Position numbers and translations under genes: made by a program. Below are positions 20,858 to 31,771 of a stretch of 64,000 bases of DNA, piece after piece. The stretch is from Urophycis tenuis (Eukaryota > Chordata > Actinopteri > Gadiformes > Phycidae). Position 1 is the first letter of the stretch. Every line of letters begins with the position of its first letter. The notes beneath the pieces were generated by a model, which saw only the letters and a list, made by a program, of their open reading frames with translations, did not search any database and was not told the DNA's origin. The stretch covers positions 362,034 through 426,033 of the forward strand of contig JAXIVH010000120.1 in NCBI GenBank assembly GCA_036785325.1, read 5' to 3'.

Positions 20858-23800
20858 ATGCGGTTCCCTGATGGGTCCAGCGCCCGCTCGGATATCGCCG
20901 CCTCCGCACCGCTACGGAGAAGGAAAGCGGTGGATCCCACCACTGGACGGCCGTTGCCGAGAGTGACCGAGGACGGCGCGCGCGCACGACTTACCCAACC
21001 AGCGCTGACAGACGGGACAAAACGGACCGCCATCAAATTGCCGCGATTTGGGGGAGAGGAACCCATAGAGACCTACCTCATCTAGGTCCGACTGGCGGCT
21101 CAGCTTAATGACTGGTCAGCTGACGAAACTGCCACTCACGTCGCCCTCTCCCTGGAAGGAAAGGCGTTGCAAATCTTAACCGATTTGCAACCGGAAGAAC
21201 GACTGACCTGGCCGGCCATTGAGAGGGCATTACGGTACCGTTTTGCCCACCACGTTTACCCTGATGACGCCAGAGACCAGCTTGTTAATCACAAGAGGGA
21301 ACTGACAGAGAGCCCCGGTGCGTATGCAGCAGACCTTCATCTCTACGCACGACGTGGGTATCCTTCCTTCGATGCGATGACACAAGAGGAACTTGTGCTC
21401 CAAGCCTTTGTCCGGGGGCTACGTCCAGAACGCCTCCGTGAACATATTCGCCTGTGCACCCCGAGGACCCTGGCAGAGGCTCTGACCGAAGCAGAGCGGG
21501 TGGAGCACATCCTGTGTACCAGGCGGCGCTCCCCAGATACAAGATACCAGGTACGGCGTTTGGACCAACCCGATAGTGATGGGGACGAAGTGACCCGCCA
21601 GGCCCACACAGCCCCCCCACCACCATCGCGGCGACCAAGGGAGAGGCCGAACCGGAGGTTCTCTGAGGGCTGCTACAGATGTGGGGAGCCAGGCCACATC
21701 GCACGCTACTGCCCGGCCGGCCCCAGCCCCACTATCCCTGGAGCCCCAACCGCCGTTAAACTAGGGCGGGGCAGCGCAGCGAGAGGACCGCTGCCCGCCT
21801 ACACCCCTCTCCCCAACCCTGAACTACGGCTCGGCCGGCTAGGCCAGACACATGGACTGTACCTGGACTGTAACTTAGATGGAACCCACTGTAGGGCCCT
21901 GGTGGATACGGGGTCCACCATCTCCTTGGTCTGCCCCGGAACCCTACCTGGCACGTCTGGCCATAGGTTACGGGGTTGGAGAGGCACTAAGGTTCGCATC
22001 ACAACGGTCACGGGGGAAAGCGCGAGAATGCGTGGGAAGAGGTCCCTCCATGTGTTTGTTGCCGGCTGCAACACCGACCACCAATTCTGGCTAGCCAACA
22101 TCCAGGACCCCTGCATTATCGGGCTAGACCTGTTGACCAAGTGGGGGGCGAAGGTGGACGTGCCTAGGGCCACGCTCTACCTGAGCACAGGGGCTGTGAT
22201 GCTCCACACTAGCAGCGAAGTTGGCGCGCGACAGACCCCTATATCACCACTAGCCGCCAGGGGGTCCTCCACATTACCAGCAGCTGCCAGAGGGTCGCCT
22301 ACATCACCACCAGCTGCCCGAGGGTCCGTCTCATCGCCGCCAGATGCCAGGGGGTCCTCCACACCGCCACCAACCGTCCGGGGGTCCTTATCGTCGCCGC
22401 CAGCTGCCCAGGGGTCCTCAACATCGCCACCGGCTGCCCAGGGGTCATCCACATTGCCAGCTGCCGCCGGAGGGTCATCTGCATCGCCACCAGCTGCCTG
22501 GGGCTCCTTCTCGTCACCGCCAGCAGCCGCCGGAGGGTCATCTGCCTCACCACCAGCTGCCGTAGGGTCCTCTACATCACCACCAGCCACTGGAGGGTCC
22601 CCTGCATCACCACCAGCCACCGCAGGGTCCTCTACATCACCACAATCAGCTGAGACTAGGCAGGCTGTTGAAGATCTGGTCGAGAGGGGCTGCGAGGGTT
22701 TGGAGACTGACCAGAGGAGCAGGTTGCGGAGACTTGTGGAATCGTTCTCCGACATCTTCGCTGCCAAGGATGAGGACTGCACACGCACCAACCTGGTGCA
22801 GCATGACATCGACACCGGTGACGCCCACCCTATTCGCCTCCACCACCGTCGTTTGCCCCTTGCTAAGCGGTTGGCTGCAGAACAGAAGATCAAGGAGATG
22901 GTGGAAGCGGGCGTCATCGAACCTTCCAGTAGCCCCTGGGCAGCCCCAGCTGTCCTAGTACAAAAAAAAGACGGCACCTGGCGATTCTGTGTGGACTATC
23001 GGCGCCTGAACGATATCACCCGCAAAGACTCGTATCCCCTCCCACGCATCGACGATGCCCTAGACTACATCTCTGGATCCTGCTGGTTCAGCTCCCTCGA
23101 CCTCCGGAGTGGCTACTGGCAAGTGGAACTGACACCTGAGGCCCGTCCTAAGACTGCCTTCTCCATTGGCCAGGGGCTATGGCAATTCAAGGTAATGCCG
23201 TTTGGCTTGTGCAATGCCCCGGCTACCTTTGAACGGCTAATGGAGAGAGTCCTAGTCAACATCCCTCGGAGCCGCTGCGTGGTCTACCTAGACGACCTCC
23301 TCGTCCATGCAGCTGATTTCGAGGGCGCCCTGGCCCACCTCAGGGATGTCTTTGGTAACATCCGGCGGGCGGGCCTGCGCCTTCATCCCAAGAAGTGCCA
23401 CCTGCTCCGGCGAGAGACGGCCTTCCTGGGCCACGTTGTCAGCAGTGAGGGGGTGGCCACAGACCCTGCAAAAGTGGTTGCGGTACCAGAATGGCCCATC
23501 CCACAGAACATTGCAGAGTTAAGGAGCTTCCTAGGCCTGGCCTCATACTATCGGCGGTTCGTCAAGGACTTTGCTACAGTCACTGGGCCGCTGCACCAGA
23601 AAGGCCGGCAATTTCAGTGGGGAGAGGACTGTGCAACTACCTTTACCGCACTCCGGGCTTCACTCAGCAGAGCCCCAGTGCTGGCCTATCCAGACCATCG
23701 TCAACCGTTCATCGTTGACACCGATGCCAGCAACGTGGGCCTTGGTGCGGTGCTCTCGCAGGAGGGCGAGCACGGGGAGCAGGTCATCGCGTACTACAGC

Positions 23801-23950
23801 TGCTCTCTCAGCCGACCGGAGAGGAACTACTGTGTGACGCGCCGGGAGCTGTTAGCCGTCATTCGGGGGCTTCGCCACTTTCGACCCCAACCTCTATGGG
23901 GGGAAGTTCCTCCTCCGCACAGACCACGCCTCCCTCACCTGGCTCCTTAA
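20858..23950 (+). pseudogene. Gypsy-Leu gag-protease-RT
   Basis: The frame begins MRFPDGSSARSD and is cut by TAG at 21083-21085, then stays open in the same frame for over 900 codons. It shows the capsid-like region (LEGKALQILTDLQPEERLTW, AFVRGLRPE), a CCHC zinc knuckle (CYRCGEPGHIARYC, 21671-21712), an aspartic protease (LVDTGSTISLV near 21905), a repetitive Ser/Pro/Ala spacer (22230-22650), the RT core (WRFCVDYRRLN, FSSLDLRSGYWQV, MPFGLCNAPATFERLM, VYLDDLLV at 23282-23305) and the start of RNase H (FIVDTDASNVGLGAVLSQ). Near 23888 a 1-base shift ends this frame at 23948-23950. Both breaks would block a full polyprotein. Confidence 0.85.
22230..22650 (+). repeat. Coding minisatellite between protease and RT
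   Basis: About 14 tandem units of 30-33 bp, in frame, encode decapeptides of the type STSPPAARGS (others: PTSPPAARGS, STLPAAAGGS, SASPPAAWGS). Units differ by substitutions and by one extra codon in places, and all keep the frame. It should be a flexible, unstructured linker. Confidence 0.85.
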
Positions 23951-24056
23951 CTTTAAAGAGCCAGAGGGTCAGCTAGCCCGGTGGCTCGAGTCCCTGCAAG
24001 ACTACGACTTTGAGATCCACCACCGGGCTGGGCGTCTCCATACCAACGCTGATGCC

Positions 24057-25694
24057 TTGTCTCGATGCCCCTGCGAGGAAGAGGCGTGTCGGTACTGCCA
24101 GCGGGTGGAGGACAAGATGGTGACCCCACTGGTGGCGGCCCTGAGGACCACGTCAGCAGACGAAAGTAGCCCCCCCTCACCCGGTGGAGACCATAGCCAC
24201 CTGTTACCAGATGGCAACAGTCTGGAGACCTTCGATCCCCAGCAGCTCTGCCAAGACCAGAGCCAAGATCCCATCCTCTCCCTGGTCCGGGACTGGGTGG
24301 AGGCGGGCCAACGACCAGCGTGGACAGTAGTGTCTGCCTTAGACCCCGAGACCAAGGCCCTCTATGCACAGAGCTCCAGCCTAAGCATACGAGATGGCCT
24401 TCTTTATCGATGCTGGCAGGCTCCGGGGGGCTACCGTGATGTCCTACAGCTCCTTGTTCCTCGAGTGCTGCGGCCCTGTGTCCTCCAACTCGTCCACGGC
24501 TCAGTGGGGGCAGGCCACTTTGGAGTCACCAAGACCCTCCGCCGACTGCGATCCCGGTTCTACTGGCCAGGATGTTGCGTGGATGTGGAGCTGTTTGTGC
24601 ATCAGTGTGACTCCTGTACTGCCAAGAAGGGACCAACCCGGCGCTCACATGCCCCTCTGCAGCAGTACCAGGTGGGGTCCCCCATGGAGCGGGTCGGTGT
24701 TGACATCCTGGGCCCCTTCCCCATCTCCGACCGGGGTAACCGGTACGTACTCGTGGCCATGGACTATTTTACCAAGTGGCCAGAGGCGTACGCGGTCCCC
24801 GACCAGACCACCGCCACCACAGCTGAATACCTGGTCAACGAAATGTTCTGCCGCTTCGGTGCACCAGAAGAGTTACACAGCGAACAGGGGCGAAACTTTG
24901 AGACCTCCATGTTCAGTGAGGTGTGCCAGCGGCTGGGGATCAAGAAGACGAGGACCACGCCTCTGCACCCCCAAAGCGACGGACTTGTGGAGCGGTTTAA
25001 CCGCACACTGGCCACCCAGCTCGCGATTCTGACCAGCCACAGACAGCGAGACTGGGACCTCCACCTACCCCTGGTCCTGTGGGCATACAGGACGGCAGTT
25101 CAGGAGTCCACCAAGTGCACTCCTGCTGCACTCATGTTTGGTCATGAACTCCGTACCCCAGTTGACCTGGTGTTCGGCCTGCAACCTGAGCCAGAAGTCC
25201 AAGGGGAACCTGGCCTGAGCTACTTCCACCACCTCCGCCTCCGGCTGCAGGAGGTACACAGATTAACCCGGCAAGCCTTAACAGACGTGGGGTCCCGGCA
25301 GAAACGGGCCTACGACACCCGTTGTCGGGGGACGGGCTTTGCGTCCGGGACACTGGTTTGGGTCCACTGCCCTGAGAGGAGGAAGGGACTCTCCCCCAAG
25401 CTATCGAGTCAGTGGGTCGGTCCCTGTACCGTGCTTGAGCGACTGTCGGATGTGGTATACAGGGTGCAATTAGTGAAGCGGAAGCGGGTGGTGGCTCTCC
25501 ACTGTGACCGACTTGCTCCTTACCGACCCTTGGCTCCCACCAAAGAAGCATTGGGGGCGGGGGACCAGCTCCAAGCAAACCCCCGTACCACTATTGCTGT
25601 GGGAGAGGCCCCAGGGCGTCCCCAACGACAGCGTCGGCTTCCCCAACACCTCCAGGGCTTCGTATTGGACTCAGGGGTTGCTGAGGACAGCTAA
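24057..25694 (+). CDS. Gypsy-Leu RNase H end and integrase
   Basis: The open frame continues RNase H from just before 24057 (upstream codons TDHASLTWLLNF and HTNADALSR are in the same frame, cut off by the shift near 23888). It then encodes the integrase zinc module (HGSVGAGHFGVTKTLRRL, CDSCTAKKG, about residues 140-200), the catalytic core (VDILGPFP, HSEQGRNFE, HPQSDGLVERFNRTL) and a C-terminal domain with AYDTRCRGTGF and VGPCTVLERLSDVVYRVQL. The aspartate-aspartate-glutamate triad appears complete. The product would insert cDNA into the genome. It has no start of its own, being part of a polyprotein. Confidence 0.8.
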   Translation: MSRCPCEEEACRYCQRVEDKMVTPLVAALRTTSADESSPPSPGGDHSHLLPDGNSLETFDPQQLCQDQSQDPILSLVRDWVEAGQRPAWTVVSALDPETKALYAQSSSLSIRDGLLYRCWQAPGGYRDVLQLLVPRVLRPCVLQLVHGSVGAGHFGVTKTLRRLRSRFYWPGCCVDVELFVHQCDSCTAKKGPTRRSHAPLQQYQVGSPMERVGVDILGPFPISDRGNRYVLVAMDYFTKWPEAYAVPDQTTATTAEYLVNEMFCRFGAPEELHSEQGRNFETSMFSEVCQRLGIKKTRTTPLHPQSDGLVERFNRTLATQLAILTSHRQRDWDLHLPLVLWAYRTAVQESTKCTPAALMFGHELRTPVDLVFGLQPEPEVQGEPGLSYFHHLRLRLQEVHRLTRQALTDVGSRQKRAYDTRCRGTGFASGTLVWVHCPERRKGLSPKLSSQWVGPCTVLERLSDVVYRVQLVKRKRVVALHCDRLAPYRPLAPTKEALGAGDQLQANPRTTIAVGEAPGRPQRQRRLPQHLQGFVLDSGVAEDS

Positions 25695-25698
25695 CCTC

Positions 25699-25711
25699 TT
25701 GGGGGGGGCAG
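25699..25711 (+). promoter_or_regulatory. Polypurine tract of gypsy-Leu
   Basis: TTGGGGGGGGCAG directly before the 3' LTR, the usual site for plus-strand primer formation. Confidence 0.75.
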
Positions 25712-25955
25712 TGTAGCGTCCCGGGGGTGGCAGGACTACAACTCCCAGGTTCCCCGGGTAGGGGAGAATTGTGGGTAATGGAAGGCGGTTATTTTTGAAT
25801 TTGTTGTCTTGTTTTTGCCGTTGGGTTTTGCTGTACCGTTCTGAGCAGACGTTCCCGTAGTGAGTGTGTGAGTTTGTTGTCACGTCAATAAATCTACCGG
25901 TTCGGGAACGAGAAATCTCTCCTCGCCTGTTTCGTCTCACCCGCCGCTCGCTACA
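25712..25955 (+). repeat. 3' LTR of gypsy-Leu (244 bp)
   Basis: TGTAGCGTCC to CGCTCGCTACA, a TG..CA LTR with AATAAA at about 25886. At 25735-25748 it has ACTACAACTCCCAG, the core of the ZNF143/THAP11 site. Confidence 0.85.
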
Positions 25956-26508
25956 CTATGTTAAAAACAATAACAAATTATTAAAACAACAGTGACAGCA
26001 GCAGCCCTCAAGCGCCACCGGAAGTCAAATTGAGCTGAAGAAGAAGAAGATGAGCTGACTGGTCTATCATTGGCCATGTTTTTGCATTACACATACAATG
26101 AGAGGCCTCTTAATATTTCCAACAATGTCCCTATCCAGTATTACATTGTTTTTTGGAATATTATTTGATTTATTGGTTTTTCTATCTCAGTCTGGCAATT
26201 ATCCTCTTCCACCCTCTACTCAAGGTTTCTTTTCTTTTGCTTTCATGAAATTTTTATTTTAGGCATAACTATATGATTGTTTGATTTTGTATCCAGTGCA
26301 AAGCACTGCTGCACATCAACCAAGGCTACACAAATGACAACATCCCAAATTATGAGCAATTAAATGTTTATGATCCAAACAAAGCAACATCCATAGAGAT
26401 AGGAAACAATATACACATACTCATGACACAAAATAACTGCTTATCAAGACCACTGTTATCATCTCCTGCAGCCTCATGAGGTGACACAAACTCCCAGATT
26501 GATGGACT
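25956..26508 (-). repeat. NITR-unit 3' flank
   Basis: From about 26100 this matches 58970-59398 (landmarks GGTTTTTCTATCTCAGTCTGGC, AATTATGAGCAATTAAATG, GATCCAAACAAAGCAACATC, ACACATACTCATGACAC). It lies just 3' of the last NITR exon. The first 140 bases hold a short (AAG)n run at 26038. No reading frame supported. Confidence 0.6.
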
Positions 26509-28840
26509 TCAATGGCCAGTTTCTCTCACAGCAGAATACAGACTCTCCTCAGTCCTTTCACTGTTCTTTTTCCTTGCTTTGGTTCTCCTGCCTGAGAACT
26601 CCAATGCTGCATAGTTCAAGGTATCCGTTTCCCCGTCCTACAACAGAGAACTGTGTATTACCACCAGACATCTGTGAGCATTCACAGTTGGAATTGAGAT
26701 CACTTCTTCTGGAGTGAAAATGAAAGCTATAATCCTACAGGTGCATTGGAATCTAATCATACACTGAGGTCTAGAACATGCTGGTTTGTTACCATGACCC
26801 AACAATAGACCTGTTCATTTTACCATCTAGCCAAACTTTGTGCAGGAAGATCGGATATTGCAAAATATTTATGAAATATTAATCTTCATTAGCAATACAT
26901 CATTGTCGATCTCCCGCTCATCATTCTCATGTTTGATCTCCAATCCATTCAATAGGCCAACTACATTTCTCCTCAGTAGAGATTGAGTAAAGATTAAAAA
27001 AAATCCCTAAAACAACACATGATGAGATGGTTTTGTGTTCTCTTTGACTTAAAAAATGATTGAATATGTCTACCCAGTGCCATATGTTCAATCAGATGTA
27101 GATGTACCTGTTGTTCCTGAATCACTGAGTCATGTGGAACATGGTGGGAAGCGCTCACAATTCCTGAGAATAAGAACCACATAGTATTTATGGTCTTCAT
27201 TAAAAAAAAAAAAAAAAAAAAATAGGAAACATGTCACACTATTATATATATATATGTTAAAAAAAAAATTGCCACAAAATTAATTCTGAAGAATGTACTG
27301 TACCTTTGCAATGCTGACAAACTCGCTTTTTATTTCTGGTAAGAAAGAGGATCACAACCAGACAGCAAGGCAACAGTATTCCAAGCGCCATGGTAACTTG
27401 ACGCCAGATGGGTTCTAAAATCAGATAATAAATATTAGGTCATCAGTATAAAGTGTCTAACGAGTCCTCCTTAGTTATAACAATATCCAACCACAAATAC
27501 CTATAATTGAAAAAGCATATGTGATTTTTTTATTTTTTTTATATACTTATTGTAAGTCGCTTTGGACAAAAGTGTCTGATGAATGTCTTAAATGTAAATG
27601 TATTTACATCATACTTTTTGATTTTGGATGTACTTTTTACTCAAATCAATACTGACAATTTATTTTCTCAACTGAAATAATGATTTAAAAAATAAGATGG
27701 TTTTAAGATACCATTTTGTTTGGCATACAGGGTGAAAGTTACATTCCATGAAAACCATGTGTTTTGAGTGAATCAACACTAGGTAGAAACACAACTTTAT
27801 ATTGACCTGTTATGTCGAGCTTGGTTCCATTTCCAAACACAATTTCTCCACATGATGCCAGGGCACAGTAGTAAGTCCCAGCATCAGAGGTGTTTACATT
27901 GTTCTTGGGGAGAGTGTAGACACAGCTCTGTGCAGCAGATGGAGGACCAGAACTATCTTGACATTCACCACTCCTTTTTCCATTCATGTATATGGAAGCA
28001 GGGAGAGATAGTCCTGATCCAGATCTGAACCAGTACACAGTGGGTTCCCCTTGGCACTGGTTACTGTGGTCCGTCCTCTGGGAGGTAACAGAGCACTGGA
28101 GAGCCACAGGGTCTCCCAGCTGAACTGATGCCGACACAGGCTGTTGGACCACAGTCAGGTAGACCATCCTATGGTCATTGTTATCTGCACAGTTCAACAT
28201 AATCATCATCAAAATTTCAAAAAAAATTTGTCATAATTTTGAATATAAACACCAAAAGGGATATATCTTACCTTTGACAGACAGAAAGGTGATATTATTC
28301 CAAGTGTCAAATCCGTATTGGCGACATAAATAGTTTGCTTCATCATCTTTAGTTATGTTTTCAATGATCAGCTTAAAGTAATAAATCCCTTGTTCCTCTG
28401 TCAACATGTAATTCAAGGGAAGCTTGGTTCTTTTTGGATCATACACATTCGAAGCGACCATTTCGGGAAAATATCCAAAAGATTGCTTGTACCAGTAGAA
28501 TTCTTTTCGTTTTGTGTTATTACCTTCACAATGAAGAGTAACAGTATCTCCAAGTCCTACTAATTTCACAGACACCAAACGAGGACTCTCTTGGGCCTGA
28601 ATCAGCACTAAAAAAGGAAAGACAAATAAGAACTATGAATAATTGGTTGTCAACTTTCATATTTTTTTAGCAGCTTTAGTTTTTTTTAATACATTGAAAA
28701 ATAATTCAATCTGTGCTACAATGCAAGTCATATTATCACCAAACCACTGGCTAAATTTGAAGACATGAAATAGACAGAAATGTAATTTGAAAAGGAATGT
28801 ACTTACCTGCCGTACTCAGAACTATCATAGCAAAAAACAT
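26509..28840 (-). CDS. nitr: NITR copy 1: intact inhibitory novel immune-type receptor
   Basis: Six exons, read down the minus strand: 28840-28807, 28607-28272, 28184-27807, 27414-27304, 27163-27108 and 26637-26509. All have AG/GT borders and matching phases (1,1,1,1,0), giving 347 residues. Exon 1 is a signal peptide, MFFAMIVLSTA. Exon 2 is a V-like Ig domain (C38, W50, C106). Exon 3 is a second Ig domain with six cysteines (154, 167, 198, 211, 230, 235) and a germline J-like FGNGT at 240-244. Exon 4 holds the membrane segment (about 256-274) and no charged residue within it. Exon 6 carries LNYAAL (312-317) and SLYSAV (337-342), two ITIM-type motifs that would recruit SHP phosphatases. N-glycosylation sites occur at about 95, 116 and 221. 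The unusual donor after exon 3 is GTCAAT. NITRs act on teleost lymphoid and NK-like cells (family knowledge). Other ITIM-bearing Ig receptors are less likely because of the J-like motif. Confidence 0.87.
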
Positions 28841-28904
28841 TGTCAAGTTTTGCTGCTGAAGCTGATTTCAAATGTCCTCGCTCTAATGAATGATTTGGAC
28901 TTAA

Positions 28905-29000
28905 AAAACGTAATTTATAAACCATAGACAAACTGTGATTGGCTGCAACTTGGAGACACTGAGTGAGGCGAGCCAATGATCCGCCTTGTTTTCTGTGAGG
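28905..29000 (-). promoter_or_regulatory. NITR copy 1 core promoter
   Basis: On the minus strand, CCAAT (reverse complement of 28938-28942, context GCAGCCAATCA) is followed by TATAAAT (28913-28919) about 75 bases before the ATG at 28840. A second inverted CCAAT-like word (GCCAATGAT on plus) is at 28972. The block is conserved in copies 2 and 3 and relic C, more than neutral intergenic DNA of the units appears to be, which supports function. Confidence 0.55.
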
Positions 29001-29009
29001 TGTAGTTCA

Positions 29010-29235
29010 TGTTAGATGTTATTGTGGCCGATCGAAACAAAGGTTCGACAGGAAATACAGAACCAAGCCATCAGCTAGCAGAGTGTTGGACTGGGTGAGA
29101 GTTTGGGGACCACAACGAGTCAATAAACTGAGCTCACTCTGGTCTTCACCCTGCCAGGTTAACCACCAGCTGGGCCCCGTTTCCTACCAGCTGACTGAAA
29201 GGTCTTGGTGCATGCCAACAGCATGCAGACAGACA
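29010..29235 (-). repeat. NITR-unit upstream duplicon
   Basis: Shared with 20270-20480 and 51350-51543 (landmarks GTGGCCGATC, ACTGAGCTCACTCTGGTCTT, CACCCTGCCA). It lies between promoter and minisatellite in each unit. No gene. Confidence 0.6.
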
Positions 29236-29370
29236 GCTTGCCCCTCCAGCTAACAGTTTGCCCTTCAAGCTAACCATTTGGCCCTCCTGCTAGCCCCTAT
29301 TGCTAGCCATTTGCCCTTCCTGCTGCTCATTTGCCCGTCTTGTTAACCATTTGCCCCTCTTGCTAACCTT
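29236..29370. repeat. Minisatellite, NITR-unit border
   Basis: Degenerate units of the type CTAACCATTTGCCCCTC. Six or so copies, no reading frame. Confidence 0.65.
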
Positions 29371-29389
29371 TTGAGGAAGATAGAGGAAA

Positions 29390-29990
29390 TAATGATGAAG
29401 ATATGTTCAAGCCTGAATTAATTGAGTGTCCTTATCTTTCTAAGATACAACGTCAACTTATTATGTCACTTTTTTGCTTCTTTGTTTTTACCAGTGGGTT
29501 GGAAACAGAGTGGGCTCCAAGTAGAAGATGAGCTGAGAGATGAGGGCTGTGGCTGGCCATGTCTCTGCATTACACATACCACCAAAACTCATAAGCATCA
29601 GTAGAGCTGACTGTAGGATTCAACATATTGTGTTGCTGACGTTCTTCAGACACCAACCATGAGATGGACACACATTTCCCATCACGTACGAACATGAAGG
29701 GGGAAATGTTTGTGAACAGGAAATTATTGTTTATTTGATTCCCTTGTGTTATACATATATCCTATAATTTATTTTTTAAGGAGTAAAGTTAATGAAGTCA
29801 GTACTTGAGAAAGTTTTCCAATGTTAATACAATGGTTGATTCCATTTAATTCAGATTCACTAATATCTTAATATCACTATTCCCTCTGGTTCATATTGGG
29901 CTGCAGAGTCCAGCAAATACAACATCAGTCCATTACAGAGACACATACAATTGTTCTACTTTGACTGTTGTCACAGGACGTACTACTCGC
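29390..29990 (-). repeat. NITR-unit intergenic duplicon
   Basis: Parallels 56815-58130: AAGCCT(G/A)AATTAA, TGGGTTGGAAACAGAG, GGCTGTGGCTGGCCATGTCT, then the block with AATACAATGGTTGATTC and ATATTGGGCTGCAGAG. No gene. Confidence 0.6.
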
Positions 29991-31550
29991 TAGATAAATA
30001 AGTCCATTGCGGAACATCTCACGGTTCTATTTGAAATCAAATTTGGTTGGACCATAATATTGATTTAAGAATAATATTTTATTAGACAGGTGGTACATAC
30101 AAGTTGCTAACTAAACAAAAAAATAAAAGTAGCAAGGAATGAATATTTAAAACACTACGAAAGTTTACAGAAAACCATACAAAGAATACAAGACAATAAT
30201 CAGGGAATAAAAATACCTGGGTTGTAGAAATGTGGCTACACGCATGGATTGTGGGAAGTTCTGTATAAAGATAGCTTCAAAGAGCAGTCTACATCTTGTC
30301 CCTATGTACTGTTTTCCCAGTATTATGACAGCATTATTTAGGAGACCATCTACTGTGTGTTCTGTTTTCTAAGACTATTTGCTGTTGGTTCCCAAGGTCC
30401 ACACATATGGTTGATTCTCAGCAGAGCTGACTGGGCATTGCCTAATTTCTTTTGTATTGGGAATCCTGACCTCTAGGTTTTGTATTATACCCACTTAATT
30501 CTCTTATGAGACCAAGACCATTTTACTACACTTGCGGATTTAATCAAAATGATACCAAACATGATAGGAGAATTACATCGTAAAGTAACAATCATGTCCA
30601 CATACTTTCTCCCTTCCACCCCCACGTCTGTATCTTCAGTGTGAGTGGTGCAGGGATGAAAGAAAGCTGGTACGGCGTACCACAAAAAGATTTGGAGGGG
30701 GTACGCCATACCGGAAAGAAAAATATACTGTCTCTGAAAATAATTGCATTTTCAGCATGACAACACACCTGCTAACATCAAATTACCAGAAGCAACACGT
30801 TTTTCCCAATATACATTGCATATAACTCATTCTGAAATGTCTCTGAATTGTGTCTGAACCTTCCGTGCAGTGTTTCACTCGACAGACAAGAAGCGAGATA
30901 GCATGTGTGCTGCTTAACCATGTTGCATAAAGACTTGGCTGGGCAAAGGAAGGAGAGCTGCTCACTCATCAAGCAGAATGGCTTGCCGTCAAACAGATGA
31001 GGATGGCTACTTCTAGCCTCTTTGGTATTTGGTGTTTGGTGTTTTACCTAAACTTTACTTTTCTGTTCTGTCCCACTGTCCAAAAGGAAAAGTCAAGATT
31101 GTTTTCAACTGTTCAGCTAAAAAAAAGTTATTAAAATGATTGTGTTGCTGAAATGATGTGTTTGATTTATTTGCAATCAAAAACTGATACAGGTGGATGA
31201 AAGAGAGATATACTAGTGTGATAAAAGTTATCGAGTGAAAAGTCCCTCTGAATGCTTGATAAGTAGACTATAATAAATAATTAAGTGCATTTTTTGGCGC
31301 AATATGTCAATATGGTCAATATGATGTACCGGCAAGAAATAAAACTACTTTCACCCCTGGAGAGGTGTGACTTTTTGACCCCCCGATGGCTGGGAGTGGG
31401 TCTGAAGAGCAATGGAGAGGAAATGCAGTAAATTGTTCCTCTGCAGTCTGTCAACAAAAGGCCCCACACATCCATCCCCACATCAAAGATTAACCACAAG
31501 TTCCCGTCTAGGAATTTTACAACCCTACATGGAAAATTCAACTTTAGGTA
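29991..31550. other. No gene seen; unassigned repeats
   Basis: AT-rich sequence with no convincing coding frame. About 29960-30060 is the inverted copy of the 4100-4215 repeat. Near 30670-30715 GTACGGCGTACC and GGTACGCCATACC form an imperfect inverted pair, possibly a small transposon end. From 31555 the NITR 3'-flank repeat begins again briefly. Confidence 0.35.
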
Positions 31551-31639
31551 TCAATATATGATTGATTTTGTCTTCAGGGCCAAGCAATGCTGTACATCAA
31601 CCGGATAGGCTACCCAAAAGACAACATCCGAAATGATTT

Positions 31640-31771
31640 TCCCCTCCTGCCAACCATTTTCCCAACTTGCTAACCATTTACTCCTCTTGCTAACCATTAA
31701 ATGGTTAGAAGGCAGCAAGCATGAAGGACAAATGTTGTCCTTCTTGCTAAGCATTTGGCCCTCTTACTAAC
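31640..31771. repeat. Minisatellite split by the gypsy-Ser insertion (left part)
   Basis: Units such as TTGCTAACCATTT in variant form. The array stops at the TAAC target duplication (31768-31771) and resumes after the element at 39673. Confidence 0.7.

Larger units (their letters stand above)
20684..25955 (+). mobile_element. Gypsy-Leu: Ty3/gypsy LTR retrotransposon
   Basis: Order on the plus strand: truncated 5' LTR, primer site for tRNA-Leu, gag, protease, RT, RNase H, integrase, polypurine tract, 3' LTR. The RT-then-integrase order and domain motifs are those of Ty3/gypsy. The 5' LTR keeps only about 65 of 244 bp, so normal transcription and target duplication are lost. Coding breaks: an in-frame TAG in gag at 21083-21085 and a 1-base shift near 23888 in RNase H. 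Confidence 0.9.

Noticed and set aside
22177..22977. 266-codon minus-strand open frame opposite gypsy-Leu pol
   Set aside because: It is the antisense of the repetitive spacer and RT, kept open by the repeat composition.
26509..28840. T-cell receptor or immunoglobulin V segments
   Set aside because: The Ig exons end in splice donors, the J-like motif is encoded in the same germline exon, membrane and ITIM exons follow, and no heptamer-nonamer recombination signal is seen after the V exons.
30485..30972. Short minus-strand frames of 60-74 codons
   Set aside because: No domain, splice sites, conserved duplicate or base-composition support.
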